Source: Lachnospiraceae bacterium 3-1
GTDB lineage: Bacteria; Bacillota; Clostridia; Lachnospirales; Lachnospiraceae
Direction of reading: 5' to 3'
DNA length: 64,000 nt
Assembly (NCBI GenBank): GCA_000403255.2
Contig: KE159597.1
Coordinates: forward strand, 1-64,000
A program made the position numbers and the translations under genes. Below the pieces are notes generated by a model that saw nothing but the letters and a program-made list of their open reading frames with translations, was not told the DNA's origin and did no database searches. Shown piece after piece: positions 48,505 through 57,483 of the stretch (position 1 is the first letter of the stretch; each line of letters starts with the position of its first letter).

Positions 48505-50589
48505 ATGAAAACATTAAAAACAAAATTGGTGGCATACCTGTTGTCATTTTTTATAATATTAGGATTTATGCCCATAAACGCATTGGCTGCTGAACTTAAT
48601 TTGTTTCATCTTTTGGTGAATGAAGTTGATATTGAGGAAGCAGCGAATAATACAATTGTATGCGGTAATGGAACGGCAAATTATGACTCAGTTACCAATA
48701 CGCTGACCTTAAATAATGCAACGATTAACAATGGGAATCCTGCCATTTGTTACACAGGCGGTTCTTTGACAATTAAGTTACAGGGAAATAATACGATTAC
48801 ATCTGCTGACCGTGGGATTTATATAATGTCCTCAGAGAATTCGGGCAAAACATTGCGTTTTGAAGGTGATGGCTCTCTTACGGTAAATGCCGAAGGCGAC
48901 GCAATCCAAGCTGATAACATAGATATCGTGATTGACGGATGTAATTTGAAAATATTCTCATCCTCTTTCTCTGGTATTAATAGTTGGGGCGGAATGCTTA
49001 CCGTTCAGAACGGTGCAGATGTTATGGTTAACAGCAGCTCGAGCGCTATTGTCGGAGAGAGAGGAATAGCAATTACAGGCAGTACGGTGGATGCTGCAGT
49101 ATCAAGTGGTGAAACAAATGCCTTTTATTCCTCAAATGGTGAAGTTACGATTAAAAATTCAATCGTCAATGCTAAGGCAGCCGCCGAAAACGCTTATCCA
49201 ACAATATGGGGACTCGGAATAAAGATTTCAGATAACAGTAATGTGACAACTGTAAGCCCCAACACCAATGCACTCTTTTCACCAAATGTAATAACTGTAT
49301 CCAATTCAACCTTAGAAGCTAAAAGTACAGCATGGGCGGTTTGGTGTAATGGTTCTATCGGCATTTCCGGCAGTACAGTAAAGGCATACGATACAGGTGG
49401 CTATACGGATGCTTGTATCCATGCGGGTACTGCACTTACTGTTTCAGACAACGCAGATGTTCTCGCTGACGGAGGGATTGAAGCGATTAACGGCATAACC
49501 GTGACACCTGCAAATGGGAAGTTGATTGAATATAAAGCAGGTACTCACGAAGGAGGCGAAAGCGGAACACAACATCGAGGAAATTCCCCTTATGATACAG
49601 CGTTTACCTTTGCCGCTGATGATATAGAACTGGGTTACGCTTATATTCATATCAAAGACCATATTCATGCTGGCGGCAGCGCAAGCTGTACGAACGAGGC
49701 AATCTGTGCAGATTGCGGAAAATCGTATGGCGGTATTAACTCAAACAACCACACAGGCGAGGTTGTTTGGAAAACGACAGAAACAACTCATTCCAGTGCA
49801 TATAATTGTTGTAATATGCCAGTCGTGACGGAAGAAGCTCACGAAGGCGGAACAACTACCTGCACAGAAAAAGCGGTCTGCGAAATCTGCAGCCAGAGGT
49901 ATGGGGAAGCCGATGCTTTCAATCACGCCAACCTTGTGAAAACTGAAGCAAAATCTGCAACGCATATAGCGGAAGGTAATACGGAATACTGGTACTGTGA
50001 TGGCTGTGATAAATATTTCGACGATGAAGCAGGAGCCAAAGAGATTAGTTTTGAAGATACTGTTGTTCCGAAATTGGCGGAGCATACCGTTGACGATACA
50101 GGCTGGCATTCCGATGCAACCAATCATTGGAATATCTGCGAATGCGGAGCGAAGCTGAATGAAGCTGTCCATAGTTTTAAGTGGGTAATTGACAAAAAAG
50201 CAACTACAACCGAAAAAGGTCAAAAGCATGAAGAGTGTTCTGTCTGTGGCTATATAGAAGCGCCGATGGAAATCCCTGCGACCGTTACAATGCGCAAACC
50301 CGACGATACAAAGAAACCGGCGGATACGACGAAGCCTGCTGTTACAATGGGAAAATCTGACGATACAAAGAAACCGGCGGATATGGAAAAGCCTGCTGTT
50401 ACAATGGGAAAATCCGACGATACAAAGAAACCGGCGGATATGGAAAAGCCTGCTGTTACAACGGATATCACAAGCCCTAAAACCGGTGATGACAGCAATT
50501 TCACCCTTTGGATTATGGTTATGATAGCTGCTAGTACGGCCCTGACTGTCACAGTTATTTGCAGCCGAAAGAAAAAGTATAATAGATAA
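48505..50589 (+). CDS. Sortase-anchored surface protein with beta-helix-like region
   Basis: A 694-residue exported protein. Signal peptide (about 1-29, KTLKTKLVAYLLSFFIILGF, cleavage after ALA). Residues 30-380 contain repeated short strands rich in Asn, Ser, Thr and Val (NTITSADRGIYI, SGSTVDAAV-type), as in right-handed beta-helices. Residues 390-590 hold Cys pairs (CTNEAICADCGKSYGG, CTEKAVCEICSQRYGE, YWYCDGCDKYFD). Three 19-residue Lys/Pro-rich repeats precede the sorting signal SPKTGD, a hydrophobic segment and a RKKKYNR tail. It is probably wall-bound. The start is ATG at 48505 after AAAGG. The LuxR gene just upstream is a candidate controller. Confidence 0.85.
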   Translation: MKTLKTKLVAYLLSFFIILGFMPINALAAELNLFHLLVNEVDIEEAANNTIVCGNGTANYDSVTNTLTLNNATINNGNPAICYTGGSLTIKLQGNNTITSADRGIYIMSSENSGKTLRFEGDGSLTVNAEGDAIQADNIDIVIDGCNLKIFSSSFSGINSWGGMLTVQNGADVMVNSSSSAIVGERGIAITGSTVDAAVSSGETNAFYSSNGEVTIKNSIVNAKAAAENAYPTIWGLGIKISDNSNVTTVSPNTNALFSPNVITVSNSTLEAKSTAWAVWCNGSIGISGSTVKAYDTGGYTDACIHAGTALTVSDNADVLADGGIEAINGITVTPANGKLIEYKAGTHEGGESGTQHRGNSPYDTAFTFAADDIELGYAYIHIKDHIHAGGSASCTNEAICADCGKSYGGINSNNHTGEVVWKTTETTHSSAYNCCNMPVVTEEAHEGGTTTCTEKAVCEICSQRYGEADAFNHANLVKTEAKSATHIAEGNTEYWYCDGCDKYFDDEAGAKEISFEDTVVPKLAEHTVDDTGWHSDATNHWNICECGAKLNEAVHSFKWVIDKKATTTEKGQKHEECSVCGYIEAPMEIPATVTMRKPDDTKKPADTTKPAVTMGKSDDTKKPADMEKPAVTMGKSDDTKKPADMEKPAVTTDITSPKTGDDSNFTLWIMVMIAASTALTVTVICSRKKKYNR
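50284..50454 (+). repeat. Three tandem 57-bp repeats in the surface protein gene
   Basis: GTTACAATG begins each unit at 50284, 50341 and 50398. Each encodes a 19-residue unit like VTMGKSDDTKKPADMEKPA. Units 2 and 3 are nearly identical; unit 1 differs in a few codons. The high identity suggests recent expansion by slippage or recombination. Confidence 0.92.
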
Positions 50590-50606
50590 TGAACCATAGT
50601 GTGAAC

Positions 50607-50648
50607 CTCCTTAAATTAGAATAAATTTTAGATATCTAATTTAAGGAG
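50607..50648. terminator. Perfect 14-bp inverted repeat after the surface protein gene
   Basis: CTCCTTAAATTAGA (50607-50620) and TCTAATTTAAGGAG (50635-50648). There is no T run on the + side, so it may be a poor terminator or the trace of a mobile element end. Confidence 0.45.
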
Positions 50649-50653
50649 CCGCC

Positions 50654-50970
50654 TACAGGTCGGTTTTGCCGGAGACGGGTTTACCAACATTTTGGAAGGC
50701 ATGGTTTCACAACTTCCCTTTACTGAGTAACTTCAGAATCACTTGATTACGGAACCTGCCAGTGGCGGCCGCTTCCGCGAATCACTAAAAGAAAGGAATT
50801 GCGTATCCAATCCGGATACTTACTCGTGATGAGCTGAAAGCAACGGAAACCAACAATACGCTGGAATTATCCTGGGTATAGAAGGGGAGAGCGATTATGG
50901 CAAATGGATATATATTACCCGACTGGCCCGTTTTTTTTGAGGGAGTAGAGGAGTTGATGTGGGGATTGCC
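50654..50970 (+). pseudogene. Decayed coding fragments, probably from a conjugative or mobilisable element
   Basis: Three short in-frame pieces look like ends of lost genes: VGFAGDGFTNILEGM to a stop near 50730, IAYPIRILTRDELKATETNN to the TAG at 50879-50881, and, from the ATG at 50897 with AGGGGAGAG upstream, MANGYILPDWPVFFEGVEEL. The last passes into GGGGATTGCCCACTTTG, a piece of repeat module B. I do not recognise the families. Gene order of such short pieces with good ribosome sites is what remains after deletion of an integrative element. Confidence 0.45.
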
Positions 50971-50980
50971 CACTTTGTTC

Positions 50981-51010
50981 TTGAAATTTTATGTGGTTTA
51001 CTGATATGAT
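50981..51010 (+). promoter_or_regulatory. Possible promoter of deoC
   Basis: TTGAAA (50981-50986), 18-bp spacer, TATGAT (51005-51010). It directly follows the repeat fragment CCCACTTTGTTC. Confidence 0.5.
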
Positions 51011-51092
51011 AGATAGGTAATGGCATATAAAATTGATATCATTTCGAAGATTCGTGATTACTTAGAGAAGGAAAGCAGTAGAAGGAGAGAAA

Positions 51093-51773
51093 ATGAAAAA
51101 CGATGAACGAGCAAAGAAAGATATTTTAAAGGTTGTTGACCATACCTTACTAAAACAGGATGCTACATGGGATGAGATTCGTGAGATTTTGGATGATGCC
51201 ATCTACTATGAGACGGCTTCAGCATGTATTCCAGCCTCTTATGTCAAGCAGGCTGTCCAATATGCAGCAGGCAGATTGCCAATCTGTACTGTCATTGGGT
51301 TTCCCAATGGATATAGCACAACGGCCGGAAAGGTTTTTGAGACAAAAGACGCGATTGCAAATGGGGCCAGGGAAATTGACATGGTAATCAATATGGGATA
51401 TCTAAAGGACAAAAGATATCAGGAGCTGGAAGAGGAAATCCGTCAAATTCATCAAGCCTGCGATGGAAACATATTGAAAGTAATTATTGAAGCATGCCTG
51501 CTTACAAAAGAGGAGAAAATAAAAATGTGTGAAATTGTCACCAATGCTGGGGCAGAGTACATTAAGACCTCTACTGGGTTTGCGTCTGGGGGAGCAACAT
51601 TTAGCGATGTAAAATTGATGAAGGAATCCATTGGAAAAAATGTGAAAATAAAAGCAGCAGGCGGAATTTCTTCTTTTGAGGATGCCAAAGAGTTTATGCG
51701 TCTTGGCGCAGATCGTCTAGGTACCAGCAGATTAATCAAAATAATGAAAGGTGAAGGAATCAAGAGACCATAA
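51093..51773 (+). CDS. deoC: Deoxyribose-phosphate aldolase DeoC
   Basis: A 226-residue class I aldolase splitting 2-deoxyribose 5-phosphate into acetaldehyde and glyceraldehyde 3-phosphate. Seen: [16 protein letters not shown], the substrate loop [37 protein letters not shown] with the active-site region, the Schiff-base Lys in [14 protein letters not shown], and IKAAGGI near the end. The ATG follows AGAAGGAG. It is not next to other deoxynucleoside genes. Confidence 0.95.
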   Translation: MKNDERAKKDILKVVDHTLLKQDATWDEIREILDDAIYYETASACIPASYVKQAVQYAAGRLPICTVIGFPNGYSTTAGKVFETKDAIANGAREIDMVINMGYLKDKRYQELEEEIRQIHQACDGNILKVIIEACLLTKEEKIKMCEIVTNAGAEYIKTSTGFASGGATFSDVKLMKESIGKNVKIKAAGGISSFEDAKEFMRLGADRLGTSRLIKIMKGEGIKRP

Positions 51774-51788
51774 AACATACAGGAAAGA

Positions 51789-52493
51789 ATGGGAGGAAGA
51801 AATGTTAAGATGGTAAGGAACAAAGGAAAACGTCTGAATCAGTTTGTGGGAGATTATGTGGTATTTGATTTAGAAACCACAGGAATCCGGCAGGATGTGG
51901 ACAGAATTATCGAAATATCTGCGTTGAAGGTCCGTGATCACAAGGTTACAGAACAATATACCACATTAGTGAACCCCCAAATGCATATTTCAAAGGCAGC
52001 AACAGCAGTCAATGGGATTACGGATGAAATGGTCAAAGATGCGCCTAAGATGGAAAAAGCTGTTCAGGGATTTTTGGATTTTGTGGAAAATGATATTTTA
52101 GTGGGCCATAATATACATACGTTTGATACAAATTTTATTTATGATGCAGCTATGGAAACCTGTGGGAATGGGGTAGGGAATGATTATATTGATACTTTGT
52201 ATCTGGCAAGAAAATATCTTCCTCAGCTTTCCCACCATAAGCTTTCTGATGTGTCAGAATATTTTCAGATCAGTACCGCAGGCGCTCACCGGGCATTGAA
52301 TGATTGTATCATGAACCAGAAGTGTTATGAAGAATTAGGAAAAATATTGGAAGAGACCAAGAGAACCCAGCCAGAGGTTCTTTGTCCCTTGTGCAAAGGA
52401 GAAATGGTTAAGCGTAAAGGGAAATATGGGGAATTCTATGGATGCAGTAATTTTCCCGGATGTCGGGGAACCAGGAAAGTGAGAGGTGTGTGA
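51789..52493 (+). CDS. 3'-5' exonuclease (DnaQ-like) fused to a topoisomerase-type zinc ribbon
   Basis: A 234-residue protein. The DEDDh exonuclease domain (about 15-180) has YVVFDLETTGI, VGHNIHTFDTNFIYD and AHRALNDCI, with the Asp/Glu pairs of the family. The C-terminal zinc ribbon (about 200-230) reads CPLCKGEMVKRKGKYGEFYG, then CSNFPGCRG, like those at the end of topoisomerases. The next but one gene is topB, which has its own zinc ribbons. Start is uncertain: ATG at 51789 or, in frame, 51810. It overlaps the next gene by 4 bp. Confidence 0.88.
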   Translation: MGGRNVKMVRNKGKRLNQFVGDYVVFDLETTGIRQDVDRIIEISALKVRDHKVTEQYTTLVNPQMHISKAATAVNGITDEMVKDAPKMEKAVQGFLDFVENDILVGHNIHTFDTNFIYDAAMETCGNGVGNDYIDTLYLARKYLPQLSHHKLSDVSEYFQISTAGAHRALNDCIMNQKCYEELGKILEETKRTQPEVLCPLCKGEMVKRKGKYGEFYGCSNFPGCRGTRKVRGV

Positions 52494-52720
52494 GGGTGTT
52501 TAAAAAGAGAAAAAACCATGCAATCATTCAGCCTTATAATTCTAAAACCCAGGAACCAGTCATCCGTGCCAGTATCTGTACAGGAGAGCAGGTAGCAGGA
52601 TTTAGGGATAAGGAAAGTGGGAAATTTGAAGAAGCTATGTTAATTCGAGGAGAAGGAGATTTGCAGGAATTTTGTTCTCGTTATGGGGTGAAACGGGAAA
52701 ATATTAAGAAAGTGTGGTAA
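52490..52720 (+). CDS. Small conserved hypothetical protein
   Basis: A 76-residue soluble protein (RVFKKRKNHAIIQPYNS at the start, RYGVKRENIKKVW at the end). It starts at GTG 52490, overlapping the exonuclease stop by 4 bp, and ends 4 nt before topB, so it is wedged in one operon. No known motif. The position suggests a helper to the exonuclease or topoisomerase, which is inference. The ATG at 52460 would lie deep in the exonuclease gene and is unlikely. Confidence 0.65.
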   Translation: MRVFKKRKNHAIIQPYNSKTQEPVIRASICTGEQVAGFRDKESGKFEEAMLIRGEGDLQEFCSRYGVKRENIKKVW

Positions 52721-52724
52721 AAAT

Positions 52725-54935
52725 ATGAAGTCATTAGTAATCGCGGAAAAGCCCAGCGTAGGAAGAGACATTGCCAGGGTGCTTGGGTGCAGCAAAGGGG
52801 GCAATGGGTTTCTGGAGGGAAAGGATTATATCGTAACCTGGGCTTTGGGACATCTGGTGGAGCTTTCTGATCCAGAGAGCTATGGGGAACAGTGGAAAAC
52901 ATGGAAAATGGAAACTTTGCCCATGCTGCCAGAAAAATTAGAAATTCAGGTGATTAAAAAGACTGGAAAACAGTATCAGACAGTGAAAACCCAAATGTAC
53001 CGAAAAGATGTGGGGGAGATTGTGATTGCAACAGATGCCGGCCGGGAGGGAGAGCTGGTAGCCCGCTGGATCATTCAGAAGGCAGGGGTTAGAAAACCCA
53101 TAAAACGGCTGTGGATTTCCTCAGTGACCGATAAAGCAATTCGCCAGGGATTTGAACATTTAAAGGATGCAAAGGAATATCAGAAATTGTATGAGGCAGC
53201 AGTAGCAAGGGCAGAAGCAGACTGGCTGGTGGGATTAAATGCAACCCGTGCATTGACGGTAAAGCATAATGCCCAGCTTTCCTGCGGTAGAGTTCAAACA
53301 CCCACCCTCGCTATGATTGCGAAACGGGAAGCACAGATTCGGGCGTTTTTGCCGAAGTCTTATTATGGTTTGAAAATAAAGGGGGATGGAATTGTTTGGA
53401 CCTGGAAATCCAAAGAGGAAGGCCCTACGACTTTTTCAGAAGAAAAGATACATCAAGTACAGCAAAGGGTTACAAATAGTACCGGAATCGTAGAAGAAGT
53501 CAAAAAGAAACAACAGAAATCTTATGCGCCTCAGCTATATGATTTGACTTCTTTGCAGCAGGATGCAAACCGGATGTTTGGATTCTCTGCAAAGCAGACG
53601 CTTGATTATATGCAGCGTCTTTATGAACGGTATAAGGTGGTAACTTATCCCAGAACCGATTCCAGGTATCTTACCCAGGATATTGTAGATACGCTGCCAG
53701 AGCGTGTCAAAGCCTGTCGGGGTGGAAGCTATGGCAACATATGCAGCAGGCTTTTAAAATCTCCAATGAAAGGAAATAAATCTTTTGTGGACGATAAAAA
53801 GGTATCTGACCATCACGCCATTATTCCTACAGAGCAGGGAATTAGCCTTAGCGAGCTGGAATATGGGGAGCGAAAGATTTATGAATTGGTTATTTCACGT
53901 TTTCTTTCTGTCTTGCTTCCTCCCTGTGAATACCAACAGACAGAAGTAACCTTGCTCTGCGAAGGAGAACGGTTTGTAGTGAAAGGTAAGAGGATAGAGC
54001 AGGCTGGATGGCAGGAAATCCGAAAAATTCAAGAGGATTCTGGAATCCTGTCAGAAGAGGAAGAGAGTGAAAAGTCTGTCCAGACAGGAGAGGTGGAGGG
54101 CAATCTTCCAGAATTCACCAAGGGGCAGAAAATTCTTTTCCAGGAAGGAAAGATAACGGAAGGCAAAACGAAACCGCCGTTGCCGTTTACTGAAGCTACT
54201 CTGCTTGCCGCAATGGAAAATCCCATCAAATATATGGAAAATTCAGATAAAGAACTGAAAAAAACATTAGGGGAAACTGGGGGATTGGGAACCGTCGCTA
54301 CTCGTGCAGATATTATTGAAAAGCTTTTTAACAGCTTTATGATAGAAAAGAAGGATAAATATATCCACCTGACCTCGAAAGGGAGGCAGGTGTTAGAGCT
54401 TGCGCCCCAGGGCTTGACTTCCCCAGAGCTGACTGCCCGGTGGGAGCAGCAGTTGGCAGATATCGCCAAGGGGAAGGCTAGAAAAAAAGATTTTGAGTCA
54501 AAAATCCGTTCTTATACGGTAGATATTGTCAAAGATATTGCAGCATCCTCAAAAACCTACCGCCATGATAATCTGACGGGAAAAAAATGCCCAGACTGTG
54601 GAAAATTACTTCTAGAAGTCAACCACAAAAATGGGCGAATGCTGGTATGTCAAGACCGGGCATGCGGTTACCGGAAAACCTTGTCCAAAGTGACTAATGC
54701 CCGCTGTCCCCAATGCCATAAGAAAATGGAGCTGGTAGGGGAAGGGGATGGTCAGCGTTTCACCTGTGTGTGCGGTTATCGAGAAAAGCTCTCCGCTTTC
54801 GAAAAACGCAAGAAAGAAAGCGGAGGAGGCGTTTCCAAGAAGGATGTTTCCAAATATATGAACAAGATGAAACAGGAGGCGAAAGAGCCGATCAACCATG
54901 CATTTGCGGATGCCTTTACAAAGCTGAAGCTTTAA
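52725..54935 (+). CDS. topB: DNA topoisomerase III
   Basis: A 736-residue type IA topoisomerase. The Toprim domain (about 1-150) has SLVIAEKPSVGRDIARVLG and the metal-binding TDAGREGELVARW. The catalytic Tyr308 lies in VVTYPRTDSRYL. The GLGTVATRADIIEKL segment is near residue 524. The C-terminus has two Cys4 zinc ribbons (CPDCGKLLLEV ... CQDRACGYRK and CPQCHKKMELV ... CVCGYREK). It can decatenate DNA. It is the last gene in an operon with the exonuclease-zinc ribbon protein. TopB of this type is common in the chromosome and in conjugative elements. Confidence 0.95.
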   Translation: MKSLVIAEKPSVGRDIARVLGCSKGGNGFLEGKDYIVTWALGHLVELSDPESYGEQWKTWKMETLPMLPEKLEIQVIKKTGKQYQTVKTQMYRKDVGEIVIATDAGREGELVARWIIQKAGVRKPIKRLWISSVTDKAIRQGFEHLKDAKEYQKLYEAAVARAEADWLVGLNATRALTVKHNAQLSCGRVQTPTLAMIAKREAQIRAFLPKSYYGLKIKGDGIVWTWKSKEEGPTTFSEEKIHQVQQRVTNSTGIVEEVKKKQQKSYAPQLYDLTSLQQDANRMFGFSAKQTLDYMQRLYERYKVVTYPRTDSRYLTQDIVDTLPERVKACRGGSYGNICSRLLKSPMKGNKSFVDDKKVSDHHAIIPTEQGISLSELEYGERKIYELVISRFLSVLLPPCEYQQTEVTLLCEGERFVVKGKRIEQAGWQEIRKIQEDSGILSEEEESEKSVQTGEVEGNLPEFTKGQKILFQEGKITEGKTKPPLPFTEATLLAAMENPIKYMENSDKELKKTLGETGGLGTVATRADIIEKLFNSFMIEKKDKYIHLTSKGRQVLELAPQGLTSPELTARWEQQLADIAKGKARKKDFESKIRSYTVDIVKDIAASSKTYRHDNLTGKKCPDCGKLLLEVNHKNGRMLVCQDRACGYRKTLSKVTNARCPQCHKKMELVGEGDGQRFTCVCGYREKLSAFEKRKKESGGGVSKKDVSKYMNKMKQEAKEPINHAFADAFTKLKL

Positions 54936-54949
54936 ACTTTACCTAAGAG

Positions 54950-56980
54950 CTAACTAAGCTCAAATTTTTGCACCATTTGGTTTAAAACTTCCGCCTGTGA
55001 AGCCAGTTCCTGTGAGGTGGCGGAGGTTTCCTGGGAGGCCGCGGAATTATCCTGGATTCCGTGCGCCATCTCTTCAATTCCTGCCCGGAGCTGGTTCATA
55101 TTTTCTGCTTGGATTGCTGCATTTTCAGCCGTTATCTGAATCATTCCATTTACATGGCTGATTGCATTTACAGATTCTTTCAAGGATTCCATAGCGCTAG
55201 CGGCAATATCATTTCCTTTTTGGATTTCATTCATAGAAATACTAATCAGCTCTTTTGTGGTGTTTGCCGCTTCAGAACTTTCCAACGCCAATTTCCCGAT
55301 TTCATCTGCAACGACTGCAAACCCTCGTCCGGCTTCTCCAGCACGGGCAGCTTCAATGGAAGCATTTAAGGAGAGAAGGTTCGTCTGTGACGCGATATCC
55401 TCAATGGTTTGGATGATTCCCACTACCTGCTGTGAGGTTTCATGGATGGTATTCATAGCGGTCATCATCTGTTTCATTTTTTCCTGGTTTTCCTCAATGA
55501 TTGCAGCAGCCTGAGAGGTTGCTTTGGCAGAATTCGCTGCTTCTTTGCGGCTGCTTTCCACCTGCTCTGCCACTGTGATGGTGGTTGCAGTAAGCTCCTC
55601 AATAGAGGCGGCCTGTTCTTCGGCGCCTTCAGCCAAGACCTGAGAAGCGCTTGCAAGTTCCGAAGCGCCTACGGATACATGCTGGGAGCTTTCGTTGATT
55701 CCCAGCATTACATCATTCATGGAATTGGAAATATTTAGTAATGCAGTTTTTATTTTCTGAAATTCACCCACATAATCTTGTTTTAAATCAACGCTCAGTT
55801 TTCCTTCTGCAATTTGTGCCAGTACTTCTGCTGTTTCATCAATGTATACGATATATTCTTTCAGACGGTCAACGGTTTTTTGAATGGAATTGCCCAGCTC
55901 CCCGATTTCATCCTGACTGGTAATTTTTAGGGTTACATCCAAATCCCCAGCGGCAAGCTGCTGGGCGGTCTGATTCAGCTCCAAAATAGGCTTTGTCAGC
56001 TTGGCAGAGCTTTTTCGTATGCTGACTGCAATTAGCAGAATCCCTGCTGCAAAGATGACAATCAGTGCAACAGCCATTCCAATCAGTGTGGAATAATACT
56101 CTGTGAGAGGCAGGCTGCTCAGTACGAGATATCCCGTATCTCCAGCTTGCTGGAGAGAACCATACCTTGTAGTTCCGACTGATTTGTATTTCAGGAATTT
56201 GCTGGTTTTGGATTCGATTGCCTGGACAACATTTTCGGAAATATCTACTTCGGTGACATTTTTTTCCATAAAGTCATTGTTGGGGTGATAGAGAAAGACG
56301 CCATTTTTAGACATCAGAATCATGTATCCTTTGCGGCCGATTTTGTATTCACTCATAATGGTCGTCATATGGTCCAGTGCGATATCCATACCCACTGCTC
56401 CAATGACATCTCCTGTGGCGTCGTCAAAGACCGGGGCCGCTGCGCTTAAAATTATTTTCCCAGTAGAAGAGTCCACATATGGCTCTGTCAGAATAGGCTG
56501 TTGTGTTTCAATACAACCGTACCATCCGCGCCCTGTAATATCCCAGTCATCATCGCTGACAAAGCTGTCGGATTGTATCAGTGTGCTGGTGTCTAAGTCA
56601 GAAACCCAGACTGCCATGACATTTTCTTTATCAGTTTTTGAAATGCCTACCAGATTCTTTAAAACGGTTTCCATGGTTTTGGCATGGATAAACTGTTTGT
56701 TTCCGGTTGTCTCCAGCATGGCAGATTTGATTTCCGGGTTGGCTGCCAGTTGTTCTACGCATTTGGTATACTGTTGCAAAAATCCGGTAAGCTGGTTTGC
56801 AGCCGCATTGGATTCCTGTATCAGCTCTGTTTTCTTTGAAGAGATGCTCAGCCATCCTACCATGCAGATTGAAATCACTGCAGTTAGCAGAAATACAAAA
56901 ATGACGCTCCCGCCGATTTGCTGCAGGATTTCGTCTGCAATTTTCTTTTTGGAATTAGTTATGTTCTTTTGTTTTTTCAT
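54950..56980 (-). CDS. Methyl-accepting chemotaxis protein with dCache sensor
   Basis: A 676-residue transmembrane chemoreceptor. First membrane segment (about 28-50), a periplasm-equivalent dCache domain (about 55-300; [21 protein letters not shown] and [19 protein letters not shown]), second membrane segment (about 305-328), HAMP (about 330-385) and the signalling domain with tip [20 protein letters not shown]. It ends in coiled coil with KFELS. The ATG follows GGGAGG. It is tail to tail with topB with 14 bp between stops and no terminator hairpin that I see. Confidence 0.95.
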   Translation of the reverse strand: MKKQKNITNSKKKIADEILQQIGGSVIFVFLLTAVISICMVGWLSISSKKTELIQESNAAANQLTGFLQQYTKCVEQLAANPEIKSAMLETTGNKQFIHAKTMETVLKNLVGISKTDKENVMAVWVSDLDTSTLIQSDSFVSDDDWDITGRGWYGCIETQQPILTEPYVDSSTGKIILSAAAPVFDDATGDVIGAVGMDIALDHMTTIMSEYKIGRKGYMILMSKNGVFLYHPNNDFMEKNVTEVDISENVVQAIESKTSKFLKYKSVGTTRYGSLQQAGDTGYLVLSSLPLTEYYSTLIGMAVALIVIFAAGILLIAVSIRKSSAKLTKPILELNQTAQQLAAGDLDVTLKITSQDEIGELGNSIQKTVDRLKEYIVYIDETAEVLAQIAEGKLSVDLKQDYVGEFQKIKTALLNISNSMNDVMLGINESSQHVSVGASELASASQVLAEGAEEQAASIEELTATTITVAEQVESSRKEAANSAKATSQAAAIIEENQEKMKQMMTAMNTIHETSQQVVGIIQTIEDIASQTNLLSLNASIEAARAGEAGRGFAVVADEIGKLALESSEAANTTKELISISMNEIQKGNDIAASAMESLKESVNAISHVNGMIQITAENAAIQAENMNQLRAGIEEMAHGIQDNSAASQETSATSQELASQAEVLNQMVQKFELS

Positions 56981-57193
56981 TATAAACCTCCCTATGTACC
57001 TTTCCTTGTTTCATTATAGCCTGATTTTTGAGAGAGTACAATAAGAATTTCGTTGTTTTTGCTGAAATGGTAATGATTGGTTATTTTTCACACCTGCATA
57101 CAGGGAAAACAGGGGGGGAATGTTTGGAAGCATAGTCATAACCAAGGCAAATTCTTCATACATTATAAAAAAACAATATATGAGGGAATTTCG

Positions 57194-57334
57194 TTGAAAG
57201 GGTACATAGAGGAGAGGGCGATTAATATCGCTAATTATATAATTGAGGAAAATGCTACTGTAAGGCAGACTGCAAAAAAATTTGGAATTAGCAAAAGTAC
57301 GGTACATACGGTTGTAACAAAACAGAACGGTTGA
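57194..57334 (+). pseudogene. spoIIID: Truncated SpoIIID sporulation regulator
   Basis: A 46-codon frame from TTG 57194 (with GAGGG 8 nt upstream) reads KGYIEERAINIANYIIEENA and VRQTAKKFGISKSTVH, which is the well-known start of SpoIIID. After the recognition helix the normal KDVTERL continuation is replaced by TVVTKQNG and a stop. The C-terminal half of the usual 80-95 residue protein, needed for the second DNA contact, is missing. A terminator follows at once. It is either a decayed copy or a mini-protein; a full-length spoIIID should exist elsewhere. Confidence 0.75.
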
Positions 57335-57350
57335 TATGGAGTAATATAAT

Positions 57351-57393
57351 AAGCCATCTCTTAGAATATAAAAAGTATTCAAGGATGGCTTTA
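57351..57393 (+). terminator. Terminator after the SpoIIID fragment
   Basis: AAGCCATC (57351-57358) and GATGGCTT (57384-57391), with an inner AGAATA/TATTC stem, then TTATTG. Confidence 0.7.
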
Positions 57394-57483
57394 TTGCTGT
57401 CATATGGAAATTGATTGTGAAATAGAGGGGGATAGGGTATAATATGGCATGAGGAGGAACCAGCGAAGTAGGAGGCGGCAGTG

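Noticed and set aside
50250-50597. 115-codon minus-strand frame with AAGGAGG before its ATG
   Set aside because: It is the mirror of the tandem repeats and wall anchor of the surface protein gene; the ribosome site is part of the inverted repeat at 50607-50648.
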